A stretch of 64,000 nucleotides of DNA from Alcanivorax sp. (GCF_017794965.1 NZ_CP051240.1:3224001-3288000), one strand, 5' to 3'; shown: positions 17,640 to 25,394, counted from the stretch's first letter. Program-made: numbers and translations. Notes: generated by a model not told the origin, from the sequence alone.

Positions 17640-17742
17640 TTCATTCTCCTCAGCTTTCACCGCGTCCGGTGACGTCCGTTTCACTTCGAGCCCCGTTATG
17701 GTTCCCGATCCACAGCTTGCTCGAACGCTCTGACCCAATAAG

Positions 17743-17758
17743 TGCACGACCCATGCCA
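17743..17758 (-). promoter_or_regulatory. Sigma-54 promoter of glnK-amtB
   Basis: On the minus strand TGGCATGGGTCGTGCA has the GG and GC dinucleotides at the exact -24/-12 spacing of the RpoN consensus (TGGCAC-N5-TTGCA, with differences at the last base of the -24 box and one base of the -12 box). It is about 105 bp upstream of the glnK start. Confidence 0.75.
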
Positions 17759-17835
17759 GTTTTTGAAAATCATGCAAATTCAGTGGGTTACATCTTGCAC
17801 CACCCCGACTCGGGGAGGACTGCGCGCCATTATAG

Positions 17836-17905
17836 GGCACCACTTTGGGGCGAGATCCAATTTGGTGCAGCACGGTATCGGTCTGCGCCACGCTGTGCCC
17901 CAAAG
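17836..17905. promoter_or_regulatory. Putative NtrC enhancer sites
   Basis: GGCACCACTTTGGGGCG (17836-17852), TTTGGTGCAG (17861-17870) and TGTGCCCCAAAGTCAC (about 17894-17909) resemble the NtrC dyad GCACC-N5-7-GGTGC. They lie 80-150 bp upstream of the sigma-54 promoter, a normal enhancer distance, and also just before ubiK. Confidence 0.5.
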
Positions 17906-17988
17906 TCACACACCGTGCTACCATCCTCACCGGATTACAAGGACATACTCGCGCCTTGTGCCATTATCCTGTCCACACCGGAGTCAAC

Positions 17989-18234
17989 ATGCCTGATCAG
18001 CCTTTTATCGACCGCCTGATGGCCGACATCAGCCGCCGCCTGCCCACCGATCTCGGCGGCCTGCGCAGCGAAGTGGAACGAAACGTACGTAGCGTACTGG
18101 CCGAAACCGTCAGCCGCATGGACCTGATCACCCGGGAAGAATTCGACATCCAGCAACAGGTGCTGATGCGCACCCGCGAAAAGCTGGAAGCACTGGAGAA
18201 GCAGGTGGCCGAGCTGGAGAAGAGCGAGGGCTAA
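17989..18234 (+). CDS. ubiK: Ubiquinone biosynthesis accessory factor UbiK
   Basis: An 81-residue protein of the UbiK/YqiC (BMFP) family: an N-terminal amphipathic helix (PDQPFIDRLMADISRRLPT), a conserved MDLITREEFDIQQQVLMRTREKL segment and a trimeric coiled coil at the C-terminus. UbiK partners UbiJ in the aerobic ubiquinone hydroxylation complex. In relatives ubiK is commonly followed by comM; here the next gene is indeed comM, but interrupted by an island. The ATG at 17989 was chosen because the coiled-coil family starts there. Confidence 0.9.
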   Translation: MPDQPFIDRLMADISRRLPTDLGGLRSEVERNVRSVLAETVSRMDLITREEFDIQQQVLMRTREKLEALEKQVAELEKSEG

Positions 18235-18239
18235 AGCAG

Positions 18240-18830
18240 CGGCCCTCCCCTACCTGTAGGCGTTCCCTTCCAGGGGACGAACCGAGCGCAGCGAGGCGAC
18301 CGAAGGGAGATTGTTCTTTGGAAGCATGTCGAGCCCGGAAATGCCTGACCGCCCTTAGGTCGATTCCGTGCTACACACGTTCGCACCTCAAGTGGTGTTA
18401 TTCGCTTCGCTCACCCTTCGGTCCGCACTCCGTGCGTTACTCCGCTGCGCTACGTTCCTACAGCGGCTTCGTCGAAACGCCATTTTTGTAGGAGCCCAGC
18501 TCGCCTGGGCGAATCCAGCCGCAAAGGAAACCGCCAACCGCCAGGAACTTATTCGCCCCTGTAAATCCAATCTAGGGCCCGTCCGGCGAGGACACGCACA
18601 TATCATGGTGCGATGGCATCTCAGCAGGAGTCATGTCCGCCAGGTGGGATCCACCACCACCGCAGGTTCGCACCTCGAGTTTCTGAAGTTCTAACAGCGT
18701 CTCTGGTATCCGTACCTCGCTTAGGCTCGAATCGCCTGCAGGCAGGCTCCTACAGCGGCTTCGAATTTGGCATTGGAGATCGGGAACCTTTTGCCCTTCC
18801 CTAATCCAACCGAGCGTAGCTCGTAGCTAA
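18240..18830. repeat. Repeat-only interval between ubiK and comM
   Basis: Contains GTAGGCGTTCCCTTCCAGGG and GTAGGAGCCCAGCTCGCCTG hairpin units, the CGTCCGGCGAGGACACGCAC block (about 18582; also at 13850), a CTGGTATCCGTACCTCGCTT block, GCCTGCAGGCAGGCTCCTAC, and a short GTAGCTC heptamer remnant (18815-18828). No gene. Confidence 0.75.
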
Positions 18831-18929
18831 CAAAGCCAATCTCCTACACCGAGCCCCGCCAACCTCGCACACCGGCCCGTCACGTTCCCCCTTACACTGC
18901 CCTGCAGTGATAAGCACAGGCGAGGAACC

Positions 18930-19031
18930 GTGACACACGCTTTACTGTATAGCCGCGCACCATTGGGTATCGAAGCCCGGGAAGTCCGGGTAGAAACCCA
19001 CCTGGCCCCGGGGCTCCCTGCCTTCACCATT
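18930..19031 (+). pseudogene. comM: comM, 5' fragment (codons 1-34)
   Basis: A GTG start followed by THALLYSRAPLGIEAREVRV and ETHLAPGLPAFTI is the beginning of the ComM/YifB Mg-chelatase-like AAA+ ATPase. The reading is broken after codon 34 (ATT, 19029-19031) by the inserted island. The rest of the gene resumes at 25409, where ATT-GTC-GGC-ATG restores the expected TIVGMGDTAVRESRDRVR. ComM is a hexameric branch-migration helicase used in natural transformation. Confidence 0.93.
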
Positions 19032-19050
19032 GCATATACTAATAAACCCC
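19023..19050 (+). other. Left end of the island (attL)
   Basis: TTCACCATTGCATATACTAA. The chromosome side ends in ACCATTG and the island begins about CATATAC. Paired with attR (ACTATTGTCGGC at 25406-25417), the shared core is ATTG. Joining the island ends gives a predicted attP with inverted arms ATATGC/GCATAT around TTTACTATT, typical of large serine integrases with short cores. Confidence 0.7.
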
Positions 19051-19072
19051 AAATCACTGGTACTATTGTGCA

Positions 19073-20794
19073 ATGGCTAGAATTGCGTACTCCTATCAAC
19101 GATTTTCAAATCAGACACAAGCCCGAGGCGACTCTCTACGCCGTCAGCAGGAGCTTGTAGACCACTATATAGCCGAAAAAGGGCTAATACTGGACAAAAC
19201 CCTAACAGATAGGGGTGTCAGTGCTTTTAAAGGAAAGAATGCACGACAAGGGGCTTTAAAGACGTTTCTCGACGGCATTGAGAGTGGAGACATCCCATCA
19301 GACGCCATCCTCATTTGTGAAAGCCTGGACAGGCTGAGCAGGAATTCCATTGATGACGCCTTGGATCTCTTTCTCAGGATAACGAGAAAGGGGGTAACTA
19401 TTGTCACGTTATCTGGTGGTGTAGCAAAAGAATACGATAAGTCAGCCACTGCCATGCAGTTGATTGAGTGTCTTCTGATTTTTCAACGTGCAAATGAAGA
19501 AAGTGCCATCAAGAGTGAAAGGGTCAAATCTAAGTACGACGAAAAAGTCAGAATAGTGAAAGAGTGGTCAGAAGGTGGATATGGTGAAGTGGTGCCGGGC
19601 CAACCACCAAAGATCATCACAGGTGAAGCCCCAGCTTGGATTGATATTGAATGGCAAAACAAGAAGGACAGAAAAGGAGAACTCAGGCTAAACAAGGAAA
19701 AGGCCACCACAGTCAAACAAATCATTAAAATGTACTTTGACGGCTTCGGATTCATAACCCTAGCCAAAGAACTCAACCAGAACAAAGTAAAAACAATCTC
19801 TAAGGCCGATCTCTGGCACCACTCATATTTGAACAAGATTCTAGACAACCCTGCACTATATGGCGCTCTTGAAGTATTCAGGAATGACATTTCTTTCTCT
19901 GAAATGAAACAACGGTATGTCAGGAAAAGGGTTAAGACTGGAATTGTTATAGAAAACTACTTCCCTGCACTTATAAGCAAAGAAGACTTTGACTACCTAC
20001 AGTCAATAAGAAAAAACCGGGGAGGAAGAAAGGGCAGGAAAGGTGAAAAGTTTTCAAACCTATTCACTGGTCTTGCTGTATGCGGAGAATGCGGCAGCAC
20101 AATGCGCTACGTTTCGAAAGGAGCAAAGGGGAAAAATGGAGACGGAAACGCTCTTGTATGCTCTAGCGCAGTAACAGGGTCAGGATGCTCTTACAAACAA
20201 ATCCACTATCACAACTTAGAAGGCAGATTCTTTGACACATTCAAAGATATTTCAGTTGAAGATCTTTCTGGTAGGAAATCCGAAATCACCATCCAGATAA
20301 ACAAGAAGCATAAAGAATGTGAAGCCATCAGGGCAGAGCTTAAAGAAACAGAAGAGAAGATTGACAACATTATCAATGCTATTGCCGAAGGAATTAACTC
20401 TAAGAAGCTAAAAGGAAAGTTATCCGAACTCGAATCAAAGCAGTCAGAATTATCAAATACGATAAGAGATAAAGAAGCAGCGCTTGCCCAGAGGGAAAGA
20501 GAAACCAATAACAACAAAGAAAAGTTCAAAGAGATACTGGATAAGGCAAATGCCGAAGGCAGCACATACTACAGCAGATCTCAAATCAATGAAGCACTTA
20601 AGCGATACATCCACTTCATCGCATTCTACCCCTTCCACAACTTTGCCATTATTAAGTCAAAGGCAGGGAAAGATATTTCTTTCGACTATGCTGACGCCGG
20701 AGAAATTGTTCAGTCGAAAAAGGCTTGGCTGAAACACACAGACAATAATTTTGAGTTTTGGAGCCACACACTGCCAGACCCAGAAGACTACTAA
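19073..20794 (+). CDS. Large serine recombinase (site-specific integrase)
   Basis: A 573-residue protein. The resolvase catalytic domain (1-150) has YQRFS with the nucleophile Ser12 and the conserved ESLDRLSRN at about 83-91. A recombinase domain (about 180-300; LNKEKATTVKQIIKMYFDG...) is followed by a zinc ribbon with C337, C340, C363 and C372, and then a long coiled coil (about 385-500), the layout of large serine integrases. It starts 42 bp inside the left end of the island and is the obvious enzyme for its integration and excision. Base composition is AT-rich, unlike neighbouring comM. No recombination directionality factor was identified. Confidence 0.93.
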   Translation: MARIAYSYQRFSNQTQARGDSLRRQQELVDHYIAEKGLILDKTLTDRGVSAFKGKNARQGALKTFLDGIESGDIPSDAILICESLDRLSRNSIDDALDLFLRITRKGVTIVTLSGGVAKEYDKSATAMQLIECLLIFQRANEESAIKSERVKSKYDEKVRIVKEWSEGGYGEVVPGQPPKIITGEAPAWIDIEWQNKKDRKGELRLNKEKATTVKQIIKMYFDGFGFITLAKELNQNKVKTISKADLWHHSYLNKILDNPALYGALEVFRNDISFSEMKQRYVRKRVKTGIVIENYFPALISKEDFDYLQSIRKNRGGRKGRKGEKFSNLFTGLAVCGECGSTMRYVSKGAKGKNGDGNALVCSSAVTGSGCSYKQIHYHNLEGRFFDTFKDISVEDLSGRKSEITIQINKKHKECEAIRAELKETEEKIDNIINAIAEGINSKKLKGKLSELESKQSELSNTIRDKEAALAQRERETNNNKEKFKEILDKANAEGSTYYSRSQINEALKRYIHFIAFYPFHNFAIIKSKAGKDISFDYADAGEIVQSKKAWLKHTDNNFEFWSHTLPDPEDY

Positions 20795-21134
20795 AGCACT
20801 GCTTTCACTGCTTGCATTTTTCTTATAAAGCAGAACATTTGGAGAAATGTGCAAGCAGTATAAAATGGAACACATTTTATTGTTGCAAGCAGTAGCAAAT
20901 AAGCCACAAGTGTCCATTTACGCTTGCTGTCTCGCTTTGCTTGACATTGTTTATAACCACAAAATCAAAGACCACTGCTTTAATAGATTTTGATTTTTTC
21001 TTTTCCGGGGATTCAAGAAGGGGCGGAGCCTCTTTTGCTCACTGCATAACTTGTTATGCTTTAGTGAGTTAAATCTGGCTCTTGCGATCCAGTGAAAAAA
21101 TGATAATTTTATTATCATAAAGAACTGGATAAGC
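20795..21134. other. AT-rich non-coding segment with short repeats
   Basis: No gene. It contains GCAAGCAGTA twice in direct orientation (20851-20860, 20885-20894) and once inverted (about 20806-20815), an ACTAAAGCA motif that recurs at 22803 and 22857, a weak CTGGCTCTTGCGATCCAG hairpin (about 21075-21092) and the operator palindrome at 21100. A nick site (oriT) for the relaxase candidate could lie here, but none can be defined by eye. Confidence 0.5.
21100..21118. promoter_or_regulatory. Palindrome upstream of the relaxase candidate
   Basis: ATGATAATTTTATTATCAT is a perfect 7-bp dyad (ATGATAA/TTATCAT). AATGATAATTTTTATTA at 22777-22761 on the minus strand, before the coiled-coil gene, is nearly the same, suggesting one regulator for both genes. 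Confidence 0.6.
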
Positions 21135-22097
21135 ATGAGTCAGAATAAAAAGAATTTCGTCGCAGTAAGAACACAATACTACAAGAGCGGTGCAGCACAG
21201 AAAGTGCTGGCACACGGCTACCGAAAGCACAGCAATTCCCCCAACGTAGTAGAGAAATACACCCCTTATAACTTTGGGATGCGTTACCAGTCGCTAGACG
21301 ACTGTATGACGCAATACAAAGAAGCATCAGGCAGAAGACCACAAGAGAAGATGAACGTGCTGTTTGAGCATGTGGTTGTATTCTCTGAGGATCAATTCAA
21401 AGAGAGAAAGCCCGGAAAGAAAGAGTTTGATGAATGTATGCAGCGCTATATTAAAGCGATATACGCTGATTTCGGCTTCCAGCCCCTCGGCTATGAGCTT
21501 CATCTCGATGAAGGTCATGCAGACGAGAAAACGGGCGAATTCAAGCGAAACATACATGCCCATGTGTACTTCTTTAACTATGATTTTAAGAAGAAAAAAG
21601 CGCCATTGCGTGACTTGATGAAGAAAGGAAAAGACGAAAACGGCAAGACCCTACCCTTAAATCATAACTTTGTGAAAATGCAAGACTACGCAGCATTAGC
21701 ATTTAAACCGTTAGGATTTCGTAGGGGAATATCAAAAGGGGAAAGGAACAGGAAGCATTTAGACAAAGATACGTTTGTTGTCAGCAAGAAGTTAAGCGAA
21801 ATAATTAACAGATACGATAAAGTCAGGAAGCTGGTTCACAATCTCGATAAAGACATAACAGAAAAGAAATTAAATCTTAAAGAGCAAGAAGAAAGACTGG
21901 CTGAATATCAAGAGTTAGAAGAATTACACAACACAAAGATACAGCCAATGCTTTTGGCTTTTGAGAAATTAGAAGAAGCATTTAAGTCTGGACAAGACTA
22001 TAAAGAACAACTCAACAGTTTCAAGAAAATACAGTCAGAGATTACAGAAAAAGATCTCAAGAAAGCTGGAAGAATAATTAAAAAATTTCAAATTTAA
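21135..22097 (+). CDS. MobV/Pre-like relaxase candidate
   Basis: A 320-residue protein. The N-terminal half carries LHLDEGH (H123, D125, E126, H128) and NIHAHVYFF (H141, H143), matching the H-x-D-E ... H-x-H metal-binding motif of MobV/Pre mobilisation proteins (their usual form is HxDExTPHxH). The insertion DEKTGEFKRN between the two parts makes it divergent. The C-terminal third is Lys/Glu-rich coiled coil (about 235-315). If functional it nicks an oriT and makes the island mobilizable. Alternatives are a rolling-circle Rep or a non-conjugative HUH enzyme. Family assignment is by motif only. Confidence 0.68.
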   Translation: MSQNKKNFVAVRTQYYKSGAAQKVLAHGYRKHSNSPNVVEKYTPYNFGMRYQSLDDCMTQYKEASGRRPQEKMNVLFEHVVVFSEDQFKERKPGKKEFDECMQRYIKAIYADFGFQPLGYELHLDEGHADEKTGEFKRNIHAHVYFFNYDFKKKKAPLRDLMKKGKDENGKTLPLNHNFVKMQDYAALAFKPLGFRRGISKGERNRKHLDKDTFVVSKKLSEIINRYDKVRKLVHNLDKDITEKKLNLKEQEERLAEYQELEELHNTKIQPMLLAFEKLEEAFKSGQDYKEQLNSFKKIQSEITEKDLKKAGRIIKKFQI

Positions 22098-22107
22098 AAT
22101 TTAAAAA

Positions 22108-22128
22108 AAAGGGCTAGTCAGCCCTGTT
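22108..22128. terminator. Bidirectional terminator between convergent genes
   Basis: GGGCT-AGTC-AGCCC stem (22111-22124) preceded by A8 and followed by TGTTTAA. It separates the relaxase candidate from the coiled-coil gene, whose stop codon is in the stem. Confidence 0.8.
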
Positions 22129-22737
22129 TAATAAATGATCTTTAATAAGTTTTTTCACTTTGGGAAGTTGCTCTTCAACGTCTTCAATTTGATTGATTAT
22201 GCCTACTAATTCTTCCGATTTTTCTTTTAAGGTATTTCGTAATGAATCTTTCTGAATCAGTAGGTTTCTCTTCATGCCCTCTAATTTATTCAGTTCGTCT
22301 TCTTGTTTGTCTACTTGTTTTTCTAAACATTTCCCTAGGTCTGAAATTTCTTTTGCAAGGCTCACCAGCCTTTCGTCTTTAACATCGTCAAAATAATAGC
22401 CGTAGAAATAATTATCGTCTCTTATATCACCAACTTCTCTATCTACATACACTAAAATTTCATCTGAACAAAACTCCCAGATTTCGTCATATTCTTTTTC
22501 TCCGTCAAATCCTCTACATTCTCCTTTGTTATATTCATTTATTTCTTTTACATGGTTATCGTAACGTTCTTCTATTTCACCAAACAATACACTGCCTCTT
22601 TCTTTAAAATTATTCGTTACTTTGAACCAGTCGTAGTTATATTTTTTCAGTTCTTCCATGAGAAGGTCTTCGAATATATCAAAAAAAGAATAAATCTTTT
22701 TGATTAATTCATTTTTAATTTCCTCTAATTTTTTCAT
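22114..22737 (-). CDS. Hypothetical acidic coiled-coil protein of the island
   Basis: A 207-residue, AT-rich gene. The protein is charged (Glu/Lys-rich), begins MKKLEEIKNELIKKIYSFFD, has a Tyr/Asp-rich middle (DDNYFYGYYFDD) and a C-terminal coiled coil (about 130-200). No family recognised. The ATG at 22737 follows AAAGGAGAAAAA, a strong site; a longer reading from 22776 has no such site. It shares a near-identical operator-like sequence with the relaxase candidate, so it may be an accessory mobilisation protein, but this is only inference from position. Confidence 0.7.
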   Translation of the reverse strand: MKKLEEIKNELIKKIYSFFDIFEDLLMEELKKYNYDWFKVTNNFKERGSVLFGEIEERYDNHVKEINEYNKGECRGFDGEKEYDEIWEFCSDEILVYVDREVGDIRDDNYFYGYYFDDVKDERLVSLAKEISDLGKCLEKQVDKQEDELNKLEGMKRNLLIQKDSLRNTLKEKSEELVGIINQIEDVEEQLPKVKKLIKDHLLNRAD

Positions 22738-22965
22738 TTTTTCTCCTTTTTTGTTCTTCTTAATAAAAATTATCATTTAAAAATCGGGAGTCAATAAAAT
22801 ATCTACTAAAGCAGAATAAAAAATTAATAAAGCACTGAAAAGTGCTTTTCTATTTCATTACTAAAGCAAAGCATTTACTGCACTGTGCGGGCAGTATGTA
22901 AATGTGGTAAACCACACACAAAAACATATCACTACGCTCTATGTGGTAAAAAATGTGGCAAACAA
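22738..22965. other. Non-coding region with iteron-like repeats
   Basis: Includes the operator-like TAATAAAAATTATCATT (22761-22777), a terminator-like hairpin AAGCACT-GAAA-AGTGCTT followed by T4 (22830-22850) and three ATGTGG(T/C)AAA repeats (22902-22911, 22941-22950, 22953-22962), the first of which is part of GTGGTAAACCAC. Such iterons suggest a protein-binding locus (replication, oriT or recombination accessory site). Confidence 0.5.
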
Positions 22966-23031
22966 TAGTTGATATTAATAAAGAAATAATTTGACAAAAT
23001 TAAAAAATATGAAAACATTTTTTGTAGGAAT

Positions 23032-23057
23032 AAAAAAGAGCCGCATTAAGCGACTCT
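23032..23057 (-). terminator. Strong minus-strand terminator with no gene ending at it
   Basis: On the minus strand: AGAGTCGC-TTAAT-GCGGCTCT followed by T6. The nearest upstream minus-strand gene (HNH) has its own terminator at 23704-23725, so this one implies a separate transcript starting between about 23060 and 23700. Confidence 0.8.
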
Positions 23058-23077
23058 TGGTATGGTGGAGATTGGTC

Positions 23078-23143
23078 TTTGGCAGGACTGGCACCATACA
23101 AAAAAGATTATCACTCATTTTTTGTATTTCAAGTCCTGCCAAA
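23078..23143. repeat. Long nested hairpin
   Basis: Outer arms TTTGGCAGGACT (23078-23089) and AGTCCTGCCAAA (23132-23143), inner arms TACAAAAAA (23097-23105) and TTTTTTGTA (23119-23127): 21 perfect base pairs with a small internal loop and a 13-nt apical loop. Could be an oriT or single-strand origin, a recombination site, or part of an RNA ending at 23032. Confidence 0.78.
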
Positions 23144-23179
23144 ACAAACCACTCAAAAAAATAATTTTTTCACTATATC

Positions 23180-23703
23180 CGCATAACACTTTGGATCGTT
23201 AGTCGTGTTGGTTGGGTGTTGTCACAAGTTTTATTCTTAGCGTTTACAACGGGGAGCACTCCGTAGACGTGACCCACGAAGCGCCTTTTGGTAAACAGCT
23301 TTAAAAATGGTACTTGGTAACTGCATAGCAAACCTGACCGGGCTGGGCGTCAAAAGGAACAAGACAGGGTGGAGTGAGCAGGCTGTGTATCTGTTTAAGT
23401 GTCTTGTAATCAATGCATAAGCACATATGACATTGATCATGCAAAGCTGACTTTCTTGAAGCCTCTTAACTGGGTGGAAGGAGAGACTCACTTTGCTAAT
23501 CAAAACCCAAAGCCAAAACCTAATCGCTTCGCTTTCTGGAAAAACAGGCAATAAACTTAAACTGAGTTAAGCAAAGTGAGGCTTCACAAAGTGAAGGGCG
23601 AAGTGAAACGAAGGGTTAGGTGCTTTTAAATAACAAACGTATTAATAGAATAGAAGAAAGAGATAAGATAGAACAAACACTATAAATTTTGTCGAAAATT
23701 TTT
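23180..23703. ncRNA. Structured non-coding region, possible minus-strand RNA
   Basis: No convincing protein gene; the one open frame on the minus strand (23237-23551) has no recognisable domain. Many exact complementary segments: GAAGCCTC (23458-23465) / GAGGCTTC (23578-23585), CTCACTTTGCT (23487-23497) / AGCAAAGTGAG (23570-23580), CTTCAC-AAA-GTGAAG (23583-23597), CCTAA..CTTCG (23519-23531) / CGAAG..TTAGG (23609-23620). The outermost pair ends in ACCTAAT and GTTAGGT, close to the RYYYAAC/GTTRRRY ends of an attC site. A minus-strand transcript would terminate at 23032. Confidence 0.4.
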
Positions 23704-23726
23704 AAAAAAGGCCCAATTAAGGGCCT
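23704..23726 (-). terminator. Terminator of the HNH gene
   Basis: Minus strand: GGCCC-TTAATT-GGGCC followed by T6, beginning 4 bp after the HNH stop codon. Confidence 0.9.
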
Positions 23727-23729
23727 CAA

Positions 23730-24317
23730 TCAATCCTCTAACATTTCTCTAGTTTGCTTGGGGAATTTTTGAACAAGCCACTTTAAAAGCTCTACCTGCT
23801 CTGAGCCTCTAGCTCTACGAACTTGAGACAGAAGCTTTAACGCCGAGGGTCGTTCAAGAGTGAGATTGGAGGCCCCCTCATTACAAACAGAACACAAAGC
23901 TCTTAAGTTACTAGGGTCATCCGTTCCACCTTGGGATTTATCAATGATATGGCCAATGTGGAGTCGTGTTTTTCTTGTTGTATCGTATGGGTGTGGCTCG
24001 CCAGCTACAGCACCACACATCTGACAAGTAAAGCCGTTCCGATCCAACACGAAGGATCTTGTCTCTTTTGAAATTGCTCTCTCGAATGCTGGTTGAGGCT
24101 TTGAGTTTTCCAACAAGTACTCGTTTGATTTTAATGCAGAGCGGTCGTTATGAGTCAGGATCTGGTATCCCTCCTCATTTCTCAACTCACGGATTCGACG
24201 AGCCCATTCACTAATACCAGCAACCTCCCGAAGCTCATCAGAAGTTAAAACTTTTCCAACATTCGCCAAGAAATACTCACGAAGCTTGGCCCTTGCCCCT
24301 TTTTCTTTCTTCGCCAT
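23730..24317 (-). CDS. HNH endonuclease (probable restriction enzyme)
   Basis: A 195-residue protein. The N-terminal part (10-70) looks like a winged-helix DNA-binding domain (KVLTSDELREVAGISEWARRI). The C-terminal HNH/zinc-finger nuclease has C98-x2-C101, H120-I-G-H123, N137 (DDPSNLRALC) and C142-x2-C145, so both zinc cysteine pairs and the catalytic H-N residues are present. It follows the cytosine methyltransferase by 6 bp on the same strand, and a terminator closes the unit. The pairing strongly suggests a type II restriction-modification system; recognition sequence unknown. Confidence 0.85.
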   Translation of the reverse strand: MAKKEKGARAKLREYFLANVGKVLTSDELREVAGISEWARRIRELRNEEGYQILTHNDRSALKSNEYLLENSKPQPAFERAISKETRSFVLDRNGFTCQMCGAVAGEPHPYDTTRKTRLHIGHIIDKSQGGTDDPSNLRALCSVCNEGASNLTLERPSALKLLSQVRRARGSEQVELLKWLVQKFPKQTREMLED

Positions 24318-24323
24318 TTAGAT

Positions 24324-25292
24324 TTATCCCACACTGCTAATTATTTTTTTGGACGAAATTGCACTATAAATCTGATTTGCCACCGCTTCGGCAACAGGCG
24401 CAGGAAATGCATTCCCAATTTGCCTATAAGCAGGGGTTTTCTTACCAAAAAACTGCCAGTCATCTGGAAAACCTTGGATTCTGGCAACCATGCGACAAGT
24501 TAATCGGGGCATCCCAACAAAGTCTCGATCCGGAGCCTCATTTGCAATCCCCATTCCATCAACACCGAGGGTTGCCCAAGCCTTTTTGGCCCTTGTCGGC
24601 CCAAGATCAGGGCCTCCATGTTTTTTGGAGCCGCCAACTATTGTTGGTGCGATATCATCTGCACCATCAGCCCAACGCCGGGCACCCTTCCAGCCGTTTT
24701 CTGCCATCAGGTCTTTTAGCAAGGCACCGACTGGTGCAGGGTTCACACCAAGGGGTTGAGGCCACTCAAAGTCCGTAGCCAAGTCTTTTCTAATAGCGAC
24801 GATTACGACCCTTGGACGCAGTTGGGAAACCCCATAGTCTGAAGCATTCAAAAGTCGCCAATCTGCTACATAGCCTAACTTTTTAAGCTGTTTCTTAAGG
24901 CTAAGACGGTAATCCTCGAAAACGGCATCCAAGAAACCCCGAACATTCTCCAACATTACGGCTTTCGGACGGATTTCATCCACAAGACGAAGAGCCTCAG
25001 GGAAAAGATCCCTCTCATCATTTTCACCGAGTTGAAGCCCTGCCTTAGAAAAAGGGGGGCAAGGAACCCCACCAGCCAGAAGATCAACTCCTTTGTACGG
25101 AGCACCAGAAAACAGCTTCACATCGGATTGCAGTCCATCCAACACATTCCAGTGGGGACGGTTCAATTTGAGAGTTTCTCGGCAGGGAGCCTCAATTTCA
25201 ACCAGCGCCTCAGCCTCAAATCCTGCCTTTTCGAGACCGATTGCCTGACCTCCTGCCCCGGCGCAGATCTCCACACAGCTAGGCTGATACAT
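24324..25292 (-). CDS. DNA cytosine-5 methyltransferase
   Basis: A 322-residue C5 methyltransferase with motif I (EICAGAGGQAIGLEKAGF, about 8-25), motif IV GGVPCPPF with catalytic C78, motif VI ENVRGF (115-120), motif VIII QLRPRVVIVA and motif X IGNAFPAPVAEAVANQI near the C-terminus. The target-recognition region (about 205-265) contains APTIVGGSKKHGGPDLGPTR. The ATG at 25292 was chosen for its GGGAG site 7 bp upstream. It probably protects DNA from the HNH enzyme encoded next to it. The specificity cannot be read from sequence. It is the last gene before the right end of the island. Confidence 0.93.
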   Translation of the reverse strand: MYQPSCVEICAGAGGQAIGLEKAGFEAEALVEIEAPCRETLKLNRPHWNVLDGLQSDVKLFSGAPYKGVDLLAGGVPCPPFSKAGLQLGENDERDLFPEALRLVDEIRPKAVMLENVRGFLDAVFEDYRLSLKKQLKKLGYVADWRLLNASDYGVSQLRPRVVIVAIRKDLATDFEWPQPLGVNPAPVGALLKDLMAENGWKGARRWADGADDIAPTIVGGSKKHGGPDLGPTRAKKAWATLGVDGMGIANEAPDRDFVGMPRLTCRMVARIQGFPDDWQFFGKKTPAYRQIGNAFPAPVAEAVANQIYSAISSKKIISSVG

Positions 25293-25310
25293 TGCATTGC
25301 TCCCTGTTAG

Positions 25311-25326
25311 CGATATCACGATATCG
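25311..25326. promoter_or_regulatory. CGATATC palindrome before the methyltransferase
   Basis: CGATATCACGATATCG (16 bp) is a dyad symmetric except for the central AC and lies 19-34 bp upstream of the methyltransferase start. Placement suggests an operator, or a methylation-sensitive site for autoregulation as described for some C5 methyltransferases. Confidence 0.55.
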
Positions 25327-25394
25327 GGCAATACTACACTATGCCCCTCATCTTTTTGAGGCCAATTCAGCATAAAACTGGATAGGTTTAATTG

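Noticed and set aside
23237..23551. A 104-codon minus-strand frame in the island
   Set aside because: No domain, poor start context and it overlaps the strongly self-complementary region; more likely non-coding.
23180..23703. Retron or group II intron RNA
   Set aside because: No reverse transcriptase gene lies nearby and no domain V-like sequence was recognised.
19073..25292. Prophage interpretation of the comM island
   Set aside because: A large serine recombinase is also found in phages, but there are no structural, lysis or replication genes; a mobilizable R-M island fits better.
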